Below, piece after piece: positions 28,093 through 37,549 of a stretch of DNA of 64,000 nucleotides. The translations under genes were made by a program, and so were the position numbers. The notes under the pieces are model-generated. The model was not told the DNA's origin and made no database searches. It saw only the letters and a program-made list of their open reading frames with translations. Position 1 is the first letter of the stretch, and the number at the start of each line of letters is the position of its first letter. Source of the DNA: an uncultured Lachnospiraceae bacterium (lineage in GTDB: Bacteria; Bacillota; Clostridia; Lachnospirales; Lachnospiraceae); contig CATLGW010000004.1 of the NCBI GenBank assembly GCA_949948715.1, forward strand, positions 41,430 to 105,429, written 5' to 3'.

Positions 28093-28359
28093 ATGTTACA
28101 TCCGTCTTACAGTGATCTGATGAAGGTAGTCAACAGCGAGGTGGAGTCGGGGGATGCCCCGGTGGTTACCAGCCGTTATTCCATTGTGATGGCCACAGCC
28201 AAAAGAGCCAGGCAGCTCATAGCGGGGGACGACGCTCTGGTGCCGGGAAACGGAGGGAAGCCTCTGTCGGTGGCCGTGGAGGAGCTGGACGAGGGCAAGA
28301 TTAAAATCCTCAACGAAGCCGAGGAGGAAACCGAGGAAGTATCGGAAACAGAAATGTGA
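28093..28359 (+). CDS. rpoZ: RNA polymerase omega subunit
   Basis: An 88-residue protein. ATG 28093 has AAAGGAG about 10 bases upstream. MLHPSYSDLMKVV, RYSIVMATAKRARQLIAG and KPLSVAVEELDEGKI are the conserved omega blocks, which hold the beta' subunit during RNA polymerase assembly. The tail is acidic. It follows remA directly with no gmk between them. Confidence 0.92.
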   Translation: MLHPSYSDLMKVVNSEVESGDAPVVTSRYSIVMATAKRARQLIAGDDALVPGNGGKPLSVAVEELDEGKIKILNEAEEETEEVSETEM

Positions 28360-28397
28360 GAGGCGCCCAGGGCGGGCTGCCTCCGGGTTAACAATTC

Positions 28398-28434
28398 GTA
28401 GCTGGCGTACAAGACTCCAGCTACTGTTTCTATT
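28398..28434 (+). terminator. Hairpin between rpoZ and rimO
   Basis: GTAGCTGG (28398-28405) pairs exactly with CCAGCTAC (28417-28424), with an 11-base loop, then TGTTTCTATT. It is a weak terminator or attenuator directly before the rimO ribosome site. Confidence 0.5.
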
Positions 28435-28445
28435 CGGAGATGCTT

Positions 28446-29774
28446 ATGAAGATAGTATTGATATCCCTGGGCTGCGACAAGAATCTGGTGGATTCCGAGA
28501 GGATGCTGGGAATGCTGCAGGACGGGGGCTATGAGTTTACCGATGATGTGGAGGAGGCTGATATTGCGGTGGTGAATACCTGCTGCTTTATCGGGGACGC
28601 CAAGGAGGAGAGCATTAACACGCTGCTGGGGCTGGAGGAGTCAAAGAAGACCGGGAGGCTGAAAGCGCTGATTGCGGCGGGCTGCCTGGCGGAGCGCTAC
28701 CGGGAGGAGATACAGAGAGAAATCCCGGGGGTGGATGCCATTGTGGGAACCGCGGCCACGGCGGACATCGTCGCGGCGGTGGAGGAGACCCTGGCGGGAC
28801 ATCCCGGGAACCACTACCGGGACATAAACGCCAGACCCGGACCGGGCGGGCGGCGTATCGTTACCACGGGGGGCCATTACGCTTACTTAAAAATTGCGGA
28901 GGGCTGCGACAAGCGCTGCACCTACTGTATCATACCCAGGGTCCGCGGAAGCTACCGAAGCGTTCCCATGGAGGAGCTTTTGGCGGAGGCGGCCTCTCTG
29001 GCGGAATCGGGAGTGAAGGAACTTATTCTGGTGGCCCAGGAGACCACTCTCTACGGTGTGGATCTCTACGGCGAAAAGAAACTTCCCGAGCTTCTGCGGG
29101 GGCTGGCCGGCATCGGCGGGATTCATTGGATACGCCTCCTGTACTGCTATCCGGAGGAGATCACACAGGAGCTGATCGAGACCATAGCCACAGAGCCTAA
29201 GGTGTGCCGTTATCTGGATATTCCCATTCAGCACGCCTCCGACCCGGTGCTTCGGAGGATGGGGAGAAGGACCAGGTCGGAGGAACTTCGCGCCATGGTG
29301 GAGCGGCTTCGGGAGAGAATACCGGACATCTGCTTGAGGACCACCCTGATCACCGGGTTTCCCGGGGAGACGGAGGAAGATTTTGAGGAGCTGTACCGGT
29401 TCGTGAACGAGACGGAGTTCGACCGTCTGGGCGTGTTTTCTTACTCCCGGGAGGAGGATACCCCGGCTGCCGGGATGCCTGACCAGGTGGAGGAGGCTGT
29501 GGCTGACAGCCGCAGAGCGGAGCTGATGGAGCTCCAGCAGGCCATCGCCTTTGAAAGAGCCGAGGATATGGTAGGGCGCATTCTCACCGTGATGGTGGAG
29601 GGAAGGGTGGCCGGAGAGGACACCTATGTGGCCCGCACCTACAGGGACGCGCCGGAGGTGGACGGCTATCTGTTTTTCTCCTCGGGGGCGGAGTTTATGA
29701 CGGGTGATTTTGTGAAGGTTCGGGTCACGGATTCCAACGAATATGATTTGATAGGAGAAATATATCATGAGTAA
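28446..29774 (+). CDS. rimO: Ribosomal protein S12 methylthiotransferase
   Basis: A 442-residue radical-SAM methylthiotransferase. The N-terminal UPF0004 domain opens with ISLGCDKNLVDSERMLG and has the further cysteines of the first iron-sulfur cluster (NTCCF, AGCLA); the radical-SAM motif is CDKRCTYC; a TRAM domain closes the protein. The SLGCDKNLVDSE signature favours RimO (Asp88 of S12) over MiaB. ATG 28446 is preferred to 28440 because GGAG at 28435-28438 gives 7-base spacing. The last 8 bases overlap pgsA. Confidence 0.92.
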   Translation: MKIVLISLGCDKNLVDSERMLGMLQDGGYEFTDDVEEADIAVVNTCCFIGDAKEESINTLLGLEESKKTGRLKALIAAGCLAERYREEIQREIPGVDAIVGTAATADIVAAVEETLAGHPGNHYRDINARPGPGGRRIVTTGGHYAYLKIAEGCDKRCTYCIIPRVRGSYRSVPMEELLAEAASLAESGVKELILVAQETTLYGVDLYGEKKLPELLRGLAGIGGIHWIRLLYCYPEEITQELIETIATEPKVCRYLDIPIQHASDPVLRRMGRRTRSEELRAMVERLRERIPDICLRTTLITGFPGETEEDFEELYRFVNETEFDRLGVFSYSREEDTPAAGMPDQVEEAVADSRRAELMELQQAIAFERAEDMVGRILTVMVEGRVAGEDTYVARTYRDAPEVDGYLFFSSGAEFMTGDFVKVRVTDSNEYDLIGEIYHE

Positions 29775-30342
29775 AATGAATTTGCCAAACAAGCTCACCG
29801 TCCTGCGGGTGATTCTCATCCTTCCCTTTATTGTCTGTCTGTTGGGAGGCAAAGCGGGATGGTTTGGGGAGAATCAGCTTCTTGCGGATTTGGCGGCGCT
29901 GGGGATCTTTATCGTGGCCAGTCTGACGGATCTTCTGGACGGCAAGATCGCCAGAAAATACAATCTGGTGACCAATTTCGGAAAATTTATGGATCCTTTG
30001 GCGGATAAGCTCCTGGTGTGTGCAGCTTTGGTATGCCTGGTGGACATGGGACGCATTCCCGCCTGGGCGGTCATCATTATCATCAGCAGAGAGTTTATTA
30101 TCAGCGGTTTCAGACTTATTGCCGCCGATAACGGTGTGGTTATCGCGGCCAGCTATTGGGGCAAATTCAAGACCACCTTTCAGATGGTCATGGTGTGTCT
30201 GATGATCTCGGGTCTTTCGTTTAAATATGCCTGGGTCGGCGTTTTGACGGAACTTGTCATGTGGGCTGCGGTGGCCCTCACGGTGATCTCTCTGGTGGAT
30301 TATCTGGCAAAGAATAAAGATGTCATGAAGGACACGAAGTGA
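29767..30342 (+). CDS. pgsA: CDP-diacylglycerol--glycerol-3-phosphate 3-phosphatidyltransferase
   Basis: A 191-residue membrane protein overlapping rimO by 8 bases. MNLPNKLTVLRVILILPF and the CDP-alcohol phosphotransferase motif DLLDGKIARKYNLVTNFGKF followed by MDPLADK are intact, with all required Asp residues. It makes phosphatidylglycerol phosphate, the first committed step to phosphatidylglycerol. About five membrane helices are expected. AGGAG lies 9 bases before the ATG. Confidence 0.92.
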   Translation: MSKMNLPNKLTVLRVILILPFIVCLLGGKAGWFGENQLLADLAALGIFIVASLTDLLDGKIARKYNLVTNFGKFMDPLADKLLVCAALVCLVDMGRIPAWAVIIIISREFIISGFRLIAADNGVVIAASYWGKFKTTFQMVMVCLMISGLSFKYAWVGVLTELVMWAAVALTVISLVDYLAKNKDVMKDTK

Positions 30343-30418
30343 CGGCATGAGCCGGTCCGCGGACGAAAAGGCTTAGGATGAAGCGCGCGGGCAGACGAAG
30401 AGAGGGAAAGGAGTACAG

Positions 30419-31681
30419 ATGACAGTTGAGTTGATTAATGTGGGAACGGAGCTTCTTTTGGGTAATATTGTCAACACAAACGCCGCCTATTTGGCGGAAA
30501 GGTGTGCGGATTTGGGGCTCTCCTGCTATTTCCAGTCTGTGGTGGGCGACAATGAGGAGCGGCTTATCATGGTGCTGGAGCAGGCCATGGGGCGTTCGGA
30601 TGTGGTGATCCTCTCCGGCGGTCTGGGGCCCACGGAGGACGACCTGACCAAGGAGGTGGCGGCCAAGGTCTGCGGACGAAAGCTCTGTATGGACGAGGAC
30701 AGCAGGGCGCGCATTGAACGGTATTTTGCCGACAAGGGGCTGGAACCCACGGAGAACAACTGGAAACAGGCCCTTGTGCCGGAGGGGGCTCTGGTACTGG
30801 AGAATGACAACGGCACGGCTCCCGGCATCATTATTGAGGATGAGCGTGCCAGGGTGATCCTTCTGCCCGGCCCTCCCGGAGAGCTGGAGCCCATGTTCGA
30901 GGAGAAGGCGGCGCCCTATCTGAAGGGGCTTACCGGGGAGGTCATTGTCTCCCAGACCGTGAAAATCTGCGGAGTGGGGGAGAGCCGGGCGGAGACCATG
31001 GTGAAGGATCTCATCGACACACAGAGTAACCCCACCCTGGCAACCTATGCCAAGACCGGGGAGGTGCACATTCGTGTGACGGCTTCCGCGGGAGAGCCCA
31101 AGGAGGCGCGCAAGCTGATCAAACCGGTGGTGAAGGAACTGAAAAACCGTTTCGGACAGTATATATACTCCACGGAGGAGGACACCACCCTGGAGAAGGC
31201 CGTGGTGGATCTTCTCCAGGCCAACAAGCTGACTTTGGTCTGCGCGGAGTCCTGCACCGGAGGAATGCTCTCGGCCAGGCTGACCAATGTCCCGGGGGTG
31301 AGCGAGATCTTCAAGGGCGGTTTTGTCACGTATTCCAACAAGGCCAAGAGAAAGACGCTGGGCGTAAAGAAGGGCGTAATTCAGAAGCACGGCGCCGTCA
31401 GCAGACATACCGCCGAGGAGATGGTCAAGGGCGCCGCCTTTGTCACAAAGGCTGACGTGACGGTGGCTGTGACCGGCATAGCCGGGCCCGACGGCGGAAC
31501 GGAGGAGAAACCGGTGGGGCTTGTCTATATCGCCTGCAGCGTCAAGGGGAACGTGACCGTCCAGGAGTACCATTTCAAGGGAAACAGAGCCAGAATCAGG
31601 GAGGCCTCCGTCACGGCGGCGCTGGTGCTGTTACGGAACTGTGTCCTGGAGTATTTCAGCAAGGTGACCTTCGGGAAATAG
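30419..31681 (+). CDS. cinA: CinA: competence/damage-inducible protein A
   Basis: A 420-residue two-domain protein. The N-terminal MoCF-type domain opens with VELINVGTELLLGNIVNTNA and has LSGGLGPTEDDLT; the C-terminal amidohydrolase domain has CAESCTGGMLSARLTNVPG and VTGIAGPDGG. CinA recycles pyridine nucleotides (NMN deamidase, ADP-ribose pyrophosphatase). It lies just upstream of recA, a widespread arrangement. AAAGGAG precedes ATG 30419 at 7 bases. Confidence 0.92.
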   Translation: MTVELINVGTELLLGNIVNTNAAYLAERCADLGLSCYFQSVVGDNEERLIMVLEQAMGRSDVVILSGGLGPTEDDLTKEVAAKVCGRKLCMDEDSRARIERYFADKGLEPTENNWKQALVPEGALVLENDNGTAPGIIIEDERARVILLPGPPGELEPMFEEKAAPYLKGLTGEVIVSQTVKICGVGESRAETMVKDLIDTQSNPTLATYAKTGEVHIRVTASAGEPKEARKLIKPVVKELKNRFGQYIYSTEEDTTLEKAVVDLLQANKLTLVCAESCTGGMLSARLTNVPGVSEIFKGGFVTYSNKAKRKTLGVKKGVIQKHGAVSRHTAEEMVKGAAFVTKADVTVAVTGIAGPDGGTEEKPVGLVYIACSVKGNVTVQEYHFKGNRARIREASVTAALVLLRNCVLEYFSKVTFGK

Positions 31682-31718
31682 ATTAGGTGAAAATCGGATT
31701 CATAGTCTGAGGAAAGTT

Positions 31719-31757
31719 GGCTGACGCGGCGTTTTTCGTTTTGCGGCAGCCTTATTT
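31719..31757 (+). terminator. Terminator after cinA
   Basis: GGCTG-A-CGC (31719-31727) pairs with GCG-G-CAGCC (31743-31751), followed by TTATTTT. It separates cinA from the SOS-controlled recA unit. Apart from the recA control region, nothing else is recognised in 31682-32080; a 72-codon frame across it would cover the promoter and is not supported. Confidence 0.55.
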
Positions 31758-32007
31758 TCCGCTACGGATTCCTGCAATTTTGAAATTCGCTGCATCGGGA
31801 TCTGATTCGAATCTTTCAGACCTGTAAATCCTTTTTGTTTTTTCTTGCCTGTGGAGGAAATTTGTGGTACATTCTATTTATCTGATACTTCTGCTGTAAG
31901 GAGAGGCAATTCTTATATTCCGGCATTTCGCCATGAGTTTCAGAGTTCAAAGCGGGAGGTGTGCATAGAGAGAGTTTTATGGGACACAAACAGTGGTAAA
32001 ATTGTAA

Positions 32008-32059
32008 TTGACAAAAACGAACAAATGTTTTATACTTACGATATGAGAACGTTTGTTCC
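32008..32059 (+). promoter_or_regulatory. recA promoter with two LexA (SOS) boxes
   Basis: TTGACA (32008-32013) and TATACT (32031-32036) have a 17-base spacer. A LexA-type box, CGAACAAATGTTTT (32018-32031), lies in the spacer and touches the -10. A second, AGAACGTTTGTTCC (32046-32059), lies just downstream. Both fit the Gram-positive CGAAC-N4-GTTYG consensus closely, so LexA should block both polymerase binding and clearance. Confidence 0.85.
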
Positions 32060-32080
32060 CTGATGAGAAGGAGACATATC

Positions 32081-33196
32081 ATGGAAAAAGATGAGAAGAA
32101 GAAAGCGTTGGAAGCGGCGTTAGGCCAGATTGAGAAGCAGTACGGGAAGGGAACCGTCATGCGCCTGGGAGATTCCTCCGCGCAGATGAATGTGGAGACC
32201 ATTCCCACCGGCTCCCTGAGCCTTGACATTGCCCTGGGACTGGGAGGCATTCCCAAGGGCAGGGTGGTTGAGATCTACGGGCCCGAGTCCAGTGGTAAGA
32301 CTACCGTCACCCTTCACATGATTGCGGAGGTGCAGAAGCGGGGCGGCATTGCGGGATTTATTGACGCGGAGCACGCGCTGGATCCGGTCTATGCGAAGAA
32401 TATAGGCGTTGACATTGACAATCTGTACATTTCCCAGCCGGACAACGGCGAGCAGGCGCTGGAGATTACGGAGACCATGGTGCGTTCCGGCGCCATTGAC
32501 ATTGTGGTGGTGGACTCCGTGGCTGCCCTTGTGCCCAAGGCCGAGATCGACGGTGACATGGGAGATTCCCATGTGGGCTTACAGGCAAGGCTCATGAGCC
32601 AGGCGCTGCGGAAGCTGACGGGAGTCATCAGCAAATCCAACTGTACCGTGGTCTTTATCAATCAGCTCAGGGAGAAGGTGGGCGTGATGTTCGGCAATCC
32701 GGAGACCACCACAGGAGGACGGGCCTTAAAATTCTATGCCTCCGTGAGACTGGATGTGAGGCGTATCGAGTCCCTGAAACAGGGCGGCGAGGTGATCGGC
32801 AACCGCACCCGGGTCAAAGTGGTGAAGAACAAGGTGGCACCGCCCTTTAAGGAGGCGGAATTTGACATTATGTTCGGCGAGGGGATCTCCGTGGTGGGCG
32901 ACATTTTGGATTTGGCGGCGGATAAGGATATCGTGAACAAATCCGGAGCATGGTATGCCTATGAGGGCACAAAGATCGGCCAGGGCCGGGAGAATGCGAA
33001 GCAGTACCTGAAGGATAATCCCGCCGTGTGCGGGGAGATAGCAGCCAAGGTCAGGGCGCAGTTTAATCTGGACGGAGCCGGGGAGAATGGCGCGGCTGCG
33101 CCGGAAGCTCAGTCTGCCGACGGGAAGCAGCCCGGCGCTGAGCCCCAGACTGCCGTCGGGAGGAAGTCCTCAGGGAAGGAGAAGAAGTCCGAATGA
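32081..33196 (+). CDS. recA: Recombinase RecA
   Basis: A 371-residue RecA. ATG 32081 has AAGGAG 7 bases upstream. Walker A is GPESSGKT (67-74), loop L2 lies near the [14 protein letters not shown] segment, and the ATPase core is complete. It forms nucleoprotein filaments for strand exchange and triggers LexA self-cleavage. The C-terminal tail after about 335 is low-complexity (Ala, Gln, Gly, Lys) and lineage-specific. It is translationally coupled to recX (ATGA overlap). Confidence 0.97.
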   Translation: MEKDEKKKALEAALGQIEKQYGKGTVMRLGDSSAQMNVETIPTGSLSLDIALGLGGIPKGRVVEIYGPESSGKTTVTLHMIAEVQKRGGIAGFIDAEHALDPVYAKNIGVDIDNLYISQPDNGEQALEITETMVRSGAIDIVVVDSVAALVPKAEIDGDMGDSHVGLQARLMSQALRKLTGVISKSNCTVVFINQLREKVGVMFGNPETTTGGRALKFYASVRLDVRRIESLKQGGEVIGNRTRVKVVKNKVAPPFKEAEFDIMFGEGISVVGDILDLAADKDIVNKSGAWYAYEGTKIGQGRENAKQYLKDNPAVCGEIAAKVRAQFNLDGAGENGAAAPEAQSADGKQPGAEPQTAVGRKSSGKEKKSE

Positions 33197-33810
33197 AAGT
33201 GACCCGGGTGGAGGAGATCTCCAAGGCTCGCAGCAGGGTTTATATAGATGAGGAGTTCGCCTTTGTACTGTACAAGGGCGAGCTCCGTCTCTATCATGTG
33301 CGGGAGGGCGAGGAGGTTTCAAAGGAGGATTACCGCAGGATTCTGGATGAGGTGCTGCCCAGGAGAGCGAAGCTGCGGGCCATGAATCTTCTGCAGAGGC
33401 GGGAGTACACCGTGGAAGGGCTGCGCCGGAAGCTGCAGGCAGGGGGGTATCCCGAAGGGGTGGCCCAGGCCGCCCTTGACTATGTGGCATCCTATCATTA
33501 CACGGATGATCTTCGCTATGCTCTGGACTATATCACCTCCCAGGAGGACCGAAGGAGCCGTATGCGGATTGAGCAGGATCTGATGAAACGGGGAATTTCC
33601 CGGGACACCTTGGGCAGAGCCTGGGAGAAATGGCAGGAGCAGGGCGGGGAGCAAAATGAACAGGCCATGATTGAGAAGCTGCTCCGGAAGAGAAATTTTG
33701 ACGCGGACTGCGCGCTGCCCAGGGAGAGGCAGCGAACCTACGCCTTTTTGATGCGCAGAGGTTTTTCCCAGGAGGCGGTGTCCCGGGCTTTGAGAGGGCA
33801 GGAATGGTGA
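33193..33810 (+). CDS. recX: RecA regulator RecX
   Basis: A 205-residue RecX/OraA protein sharing ATGA with the recA stop. Tandem three-helix repeats are visible ([20 protein letters not shown] and [16 protein letters not shown]). RecX binds and modulates the RecA filament. The position after recA and the coupling fit the usual operon. Confidence 0.9.
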   Translation: MKVTRVEEISKARSRVYIDEEFAFVLYKGELRLYHVREGEEVSKEDYRRILDEVLPRRAKLRAMNLLQRREYTVEGLRRKLQAGGYPEGVAQAALDYVASYHYTDDLRYALDYITSQEDRRSRMRIEQDLMKRGISRDTLGRAWEKWQEQGGEQNEQAMIEKLLRKRNFDADCALPRERQRTYAFLMRRGFSQEAVSRALRGQEW

Positions 33811-33826
33811 GATTGGCTTCGCCGGG

Positions 33827-33909
33827 CTGCAAATGGGGAAAGGTCTGCCGTTTCGCGGGCGTGAAAGGGAGGGCAGACGCTTTTCGAAAAGGGTTCCCCA
33901 AATGGGATG
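33827..33909. other. Long imperfect stem-loop after recX
   Basis: GGTCTGCC and GGGCAGAC pair around an inner TTTC...GAAA stem, with GGGGAA/TTCCCC outside. It is followed by an A-rich stretch and may end recA-recX transcription on either strand, although the T-run is poor on the plus strand. Confidence 0.4.
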
Positions 33910-33930
33910 TAAAAAAAACAAAAAAATATG

Positions 33931-33959
33931 TTGACAAATGAAAAAGCATTTGTTAGAAT
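33931..33959 (+). promoter_or_regulatory. Promoter of the tRNA-Thr gene
   Basis: TTGACA (33931-33936) and TAGAAT (33954-33959) with a 17-base spacer, 33 bases before the tRNA. Confidence 0.75.
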
Positions 33960-33992
33960 AAATAACGGTGATTGCGTAAGCATCCCGGGAAT

Positions 33993-34065
33993 GCTGCTAT
34001 AGCACAGTCGGTAGTGCGCAACATTGGTAATGTTGAGGTCACCAGTTCGATTCTGGTTAGCAGCT
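33993..34065 (+). tRNA. tRNA-Thr (anticodon GGT)
   Basis: A 73-base cloverleaf. The acceptor arm GCTGCTA pairs with TAGCAGC; the D-stem is GCAC/GTGC; the anticodon stem CAACA/TGTTG carries loop TTGGTAA with anticodon GGT; the T-arm is ACCAG-TTCGATT-CTGGT. The discriminator is T. CCA is not encoded. It has its own promoter and terminator. Confidence 0.93.
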
Positions 34066-34076
34066 TCAAAAGGAAG

Positions 34077-34126
34077 AAGCCGTTGTATTTGTGGTCGGAG
34101 GATCATAAATACAGCGGCTTTTGATT
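34077..34126 (+). terminator. Terminator of the tRNA-Thr gene
   Basis: A stem of about 17 bp, including two G-T pairs, joins 34077-34093 and 34104-34120, followed by TTTTGATTTTT. It starts 12 bases after the tRNA. Confidence 0.8.
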
Positions 34127-34154
34127 TTTATATACGTCCTATGATGTAAGCCGG

Positions 34155-35354
34155 TCAGTCACATTCCCTGAGGTCAGGGTGAGGAAGTTTTGCGAAAATC
34201 CTGACCGTGGGGCCGCCGTCCCCGTCTTCCGGCACGGCGGTCAGGTCGGCCCGGTTCAGCCAGTCAAGAGCGCGGCTGTCGGTTTCGATGACGGGCTTCC
34301 AGTCCATCCCGTCTTTCTGGTTTACGATGTGGAGAGAACATTTTTCTCCCCTGAAATCTCTGCCGGAAAGGGTGTACTCGGCTCGTATCTTTGTTTCCCC
34401 GCCGGGGCGCTGTTCCCGCACATCGCAGCCTCCCGGCAAAACCGTTCCCTGAAAATATTCGGTGTCGCAGTAGCCCGTGAAGAAAATATTGCACCCATGC
34501 ACATCGCCTTCCACAAAGCTTTCCGTGTGAGTGATGATCACACGAAGAGTCAGTATTTCCCATCGATCCGCCAAAAACTGTCGAATGGAGGCAAAGATGC
34601 TTTTCTTTTGCGTCCCGTCATAGCCGTGCCCCGTTCCCCTCAAAAGCTGTAGCCGACATTGGCCCTCTCTGTAGCAGTCTCTGGCATGCAGGGCATAGGA
34701 ATAGTGGACGATCCTGTCCTCCAGGCCATGGAAAAGCAGCACCGGACCTCTGTAGGAGGCCAGCGCTCCCCAGGGGTCCAGTCTGGACGCTTCCTCGTGG
34801 AAGCCTGGTCCCAGCAGGGTTTTTCCGCAGTCGATGGTCTCGGGAGGCCTGCCGGGATCATAGCGGGAGCCGCCCAGGCGGCCGGCTATGGCGTCATCGG
34901 GGATACAGAGGGCCGGTGAGATCATTATCAGCCTTTTGACCTCGTCTTTGCATCTGGCCGCGGCCAGGCCGGAGACGAAGCCTCCCTGGCTGTATCCTGC
35001 GAGTATCAGACGTTTTGCGTCGATCCAGGGAAGGCCTTGCACATAGTTTTTTACGGAAATCAGATCCTCGACCTCCGTGGAGAGGGTCATGTCGGTAGTC
35101 TTCCCGTCGCTTCCTGCGCTTTTGTCCTCCTGTAAGCTTCCGCCGCCGCAGAAACTGAATCCGAAGGCGATATAACCCATCTGCGCAAAGAATCTGCAGT
35201 AATCCGCCGTGTTCCTGTAATTATCCGTGAAACCGTGGCTGAGAATCACAGGGGGGTATTTTTGGTTTTCCTGAAAATTATCCGGAAAATACTGCATTCC
35301 TCGGATGGTCAGACCGCCTCGGCGACAGGTAAAGCATTTTTCTCCAAACTGCAT
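34155..35354 (-). CDS. Alpha/beta hydrolase fused to a DUF3237-like domain
   Basis: A 399-residue protein with AGGAGGG just upstream of ATG 35354. Residues 1-262 are an alpha/beta hydrolase of the dienelactone hydrolase/prolyl oligopeptidase type: nucleophile Ser122 in AGYSQGG, Asp213 in HGLEDRIV and His243 in GTGHGYDG. From about 268 to 395 a second, beta-rich domain fits DUF3237 (TESFVEGDVHG, IRAEYTLSGRDFRGEK, VIETDSRALDWLNRADLTAV). No signal peptide is present. The substrate is unknown; an ester or acyl group on a small molecule is plausible. It lies downstream of fbp on the same strand. Confidence 0.8.
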   Translation of the reverse strand: MQFGEKCFTCRRGGLTIRGMQYFPDNFQENQKYPPVILSHGFTDNYRNTADYCRFFAQMGYIAFGFSFCGGGSLQEDKSAGSDGKTTDMTLSTEVEDLISVKNYVQGLPWIDAKRLILAGYSQGGFVSGLAAARCKDEVKRLIMISPALCIPDDAIAGRLGGSRYDPGRPPETIDCGKTLLGPGFHEEASRLDPWGALASYRGPVLLFHGLEDRIVHYSYALHARDCYREGQCRLQLLRGTGHGYDGTQKKSIFASIRQFLADRWEILTLRVIITHTESFVEGDVHGCNIFFTGYCDTEYFQGTVLPGGCDVREQRPGGETKIRAEYTLSGRDFRGEKCSLHIVNQKDGMDWKPVIETDSRALDWLNRADLTAVPEDGDGGPTVRIFAKLPHPDLRECD

Positions 35355-35408
35355 ATGGCACCCTCCTATTTGCTGCCGGCATTCCTTCCTGGGGTGGGGA
35401 GCAGCCGG

Positions 35409-37334
35409 CTATTTTTCCTTGCCGTGCACCAAGAGCCCCTGTCTGTATGCCACCAGCAGCAGTTCCAGGTCGGCTATGGTTTCCAGGATCTTTTTGCCGT
35501 TGTCCGTGTCCTTAACCATCACACGCTCAGGTTCCGTCTCAAAGAAGTCTGAGGAGGATTCCAGATCCACATTCTCGGACAGCACCTTGGCGATGCTCTC
35601 AAAGGGCTGATGGGCCTTCAGCCGCATACCGTGGGAATTATAGATCAGAGTGTATCCCGCTATGCCCGTGGTCTTCTGATAAGCCTTGCAGAAGCCTCCG
35701 TCGATGACAATCAGGCGCTTGTTGGCCTTTACGGGGGATTCGCCCTTGGATACCTTGATGGGGGTATGACCGTTGATAATATGGGAGGTGGGCGCGTCCA
35801 GGCCAAACTCATGGAGAATTTTTACACAGTATTCCTCCTGCTTGTAAAATCGGTAGTAGGGGTTTTTCTCCTCGTGATAGGTGTTTTCGTCTATGACAAA
35901 GGCACGCTCAAAGGTCTTCATATTTCTGCCGGAAACGGGGGATTTTTTGCCGCACCACAGATACCACATAAAATCCAGATTGTCCTGATCGTAGCGGCCA
36001 AAGAAAGCGCGGCGGGCAATTTTCCCCGCGTAATCCATATATTCCCGGCCCTTGTAAATCCGGCCTCCGATCTGTATCTCGTCAAATTCTCCCTTCTCGT
36101 TTAAGGGGATACAGCCGTGGAACAAAAGATTGCCGTTGTGGCAGCGGTAGAGATTTCCTTTCTCATACAGAAATTCGATATGGGAGCGCAGCACATGGCT
36201 GTTGAGAAACGCCGTGCGAAGATTCTCCATGACCAGGTGCTCCTCCTCTGTGAGGGTGTACGCATCCTGCAGATTCAGAGTGGGGAAATCGGCGTCCTTT
36301 AAGGCGTATTCCCTGCCGTCGATGAGGACAACGCCGCGCTTTGTGTCGATCTTGTCCAAAAGCAGCCGGTCCGCCATGTCATATTCCGGATGGCGCAGGA
36401 TGATCTGGCCCTCCAGCTTGAACAGAATCACGGCGATGGCCTTCAGAGCGGCATCCATGGGAGGGAGGCTCTGGTAGGTCTGCTCCGCGAACAATGTCAG
36501 CGCCCGGAGGCTGATGCCGTAGGAGCTCTCCAGAATGTCGATATTGTCATATTTAATATTGTTGCGCAGTACATTGGCGATGCAGGCGTCGCTGCCGCAG
36601 CAGGCCCCCATCCAGAGAATGTCGTGGTTGCCCCACTCGATATCTACGGAGGGGTGTACCATCAAAAGCTCCATGATCTTGTCGGCGCTGCTCCCCCTGT
36701 CGAAGATGTCTCCTACGATATGCAGGCGATCCACCGCCAGACGCTTGATCAGCTTACTGAGTGCCCTGATAAATTCGTCGGCGCTGTCGATGTCTATGAT
36801 GGTGTCAATAATTTTTTCATGGTAAACGTACTGATTGTTGTCCTCGTCGGGCTGGGCGTGGAGCAGCTCGTCTATGATATAGCTGAAATCTCCGGGAAGG
36901 GCCTTGCGTACCTTGGAGCGGGTGTATTTGGAGGAGAGAAATTTGGCCAGCTCGATGAGATTTTTCAGGGTGAGCTTATACCAGACGGGAGTCACCTTGT
37001 TCTGGGCCTTCAAAAGCTTCAGCTTTTCGGAAGGGTAGTAAACCAAGGTGCATATCTCCCGGCGTTCCTTTGCGCTCAGCCGATCCGGAAAGATCATCTC
37101 CACCTTTTCCCGGATGACTCCCGCCGCGTTGTTGAGAATATGGAAAAATGCCTCGTACTCGCCGTGGAGATCGCTCATGAAATGCTCCGTTCCCTTGGGG
37201 AGGTTCAAGATGGCTTTGAGATTGATAATCTCTCTGTATACCGAGGGGATGGAGGGGTATTTTTCCGAAAGAAGGGTCAGGTATTTGAGTTTTTCATCTG
37301 ATATGGCAATGCTGCCGGAGGTGTTTTCCTGCAT
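35409..37334 (-). CDS. fbp: Fructose-1,6-bisphosphatase class III
   Basis: A 641-residue Firmicute-type FBPase of the metallophosphatase fold (MSDLHGEYEAFF, GDIFDRGSSADKI, WGNHDILWMG, INGHTPIK). It hydrolyses fructose-1,6-bisphosphate in gluconeogenesis. ATG 37334 is chosen because AGGAG lies 10 bases upstream and family proteins begin near there; the frame continues to 37442 without a ribosome site. It is divergent from the sugar ABC operon. Confidence 0.92.
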   Translation of the reverse strand: MQENTSGSIAISDEKLKYLTLLSEKYPSIPSVYREIINLKAILNLPKGTEHFMSDLHGEYEAFFHILNNAAGVIREKVEMIFPDRLSAKERREICTLVYYPSEKLKLLKAQNKVTPVWYKLTLKNLIELAKFLSSKYTRSKVRKALPGDFSYIIDELLHAQPDEDNNQYVYHEKIIDTIIDIDSADEFIRALSKLIKRLAVDRLHIVGDIFDRGSSADKIMELLMVHPSVDIEWGNHDILWMGACCGSDACIANVLRNNIKYDNIDILESSYGISLRALTLFAEQTYQSLPPMDAALKAIAVILFKLEGQIILRHPEYDMADRLLLDKIDTKRGVVLIDGREYALKDADFPTLNLQDAYTLTEEEHLVMENLRTAFLNSHVLRSHIEFLYEKGNLYRCHNGNLLFHGCIPLNEKGEFDEIQIGGRIYKGREYMDYAGKIARRAFFGRYDQDNLDFMWYLWCGKKSPVSGRNMKTFERAFVIDENTYHEEKNPYYRFYKQEEYCVKILHEFGLDAPTSHIINGHTPIKVSKGESPVKANKRLIVIDGGFCKAYQKTTGIAGYTLIYNSHGMRLKAHQPFESIAKVLSENVDLESSSDFFETEPERVMVKDTDNGKKILETIADLELLLVAYRQGLLVHGKEK

Positions 37335-37549
37335 ATGTGTTGCGCTCCTGTCCGGGGCTGACGCAAAAGGCGCGGCATACGGCGTTCGGGTATTCTCAGT
37401 GGGAAAAGAGCTGTGTGCCTCCTGCTGTTGTGTCCGTCCCATTTAAATTAAAAAAAGTATAACAAATTTTCACTCTTTTTGCAATAAACAAAGCCTTTTG
37501 CGCATAATAACCATTAAAAATGGACAAAAAAAATATTTGTATTGACAAA

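Noticed and set aside
31845..32063. 72-codon plus-strand frame before recA
   Set aside because: It covers the recA promoter and LexA boxes and has no recognisable product.
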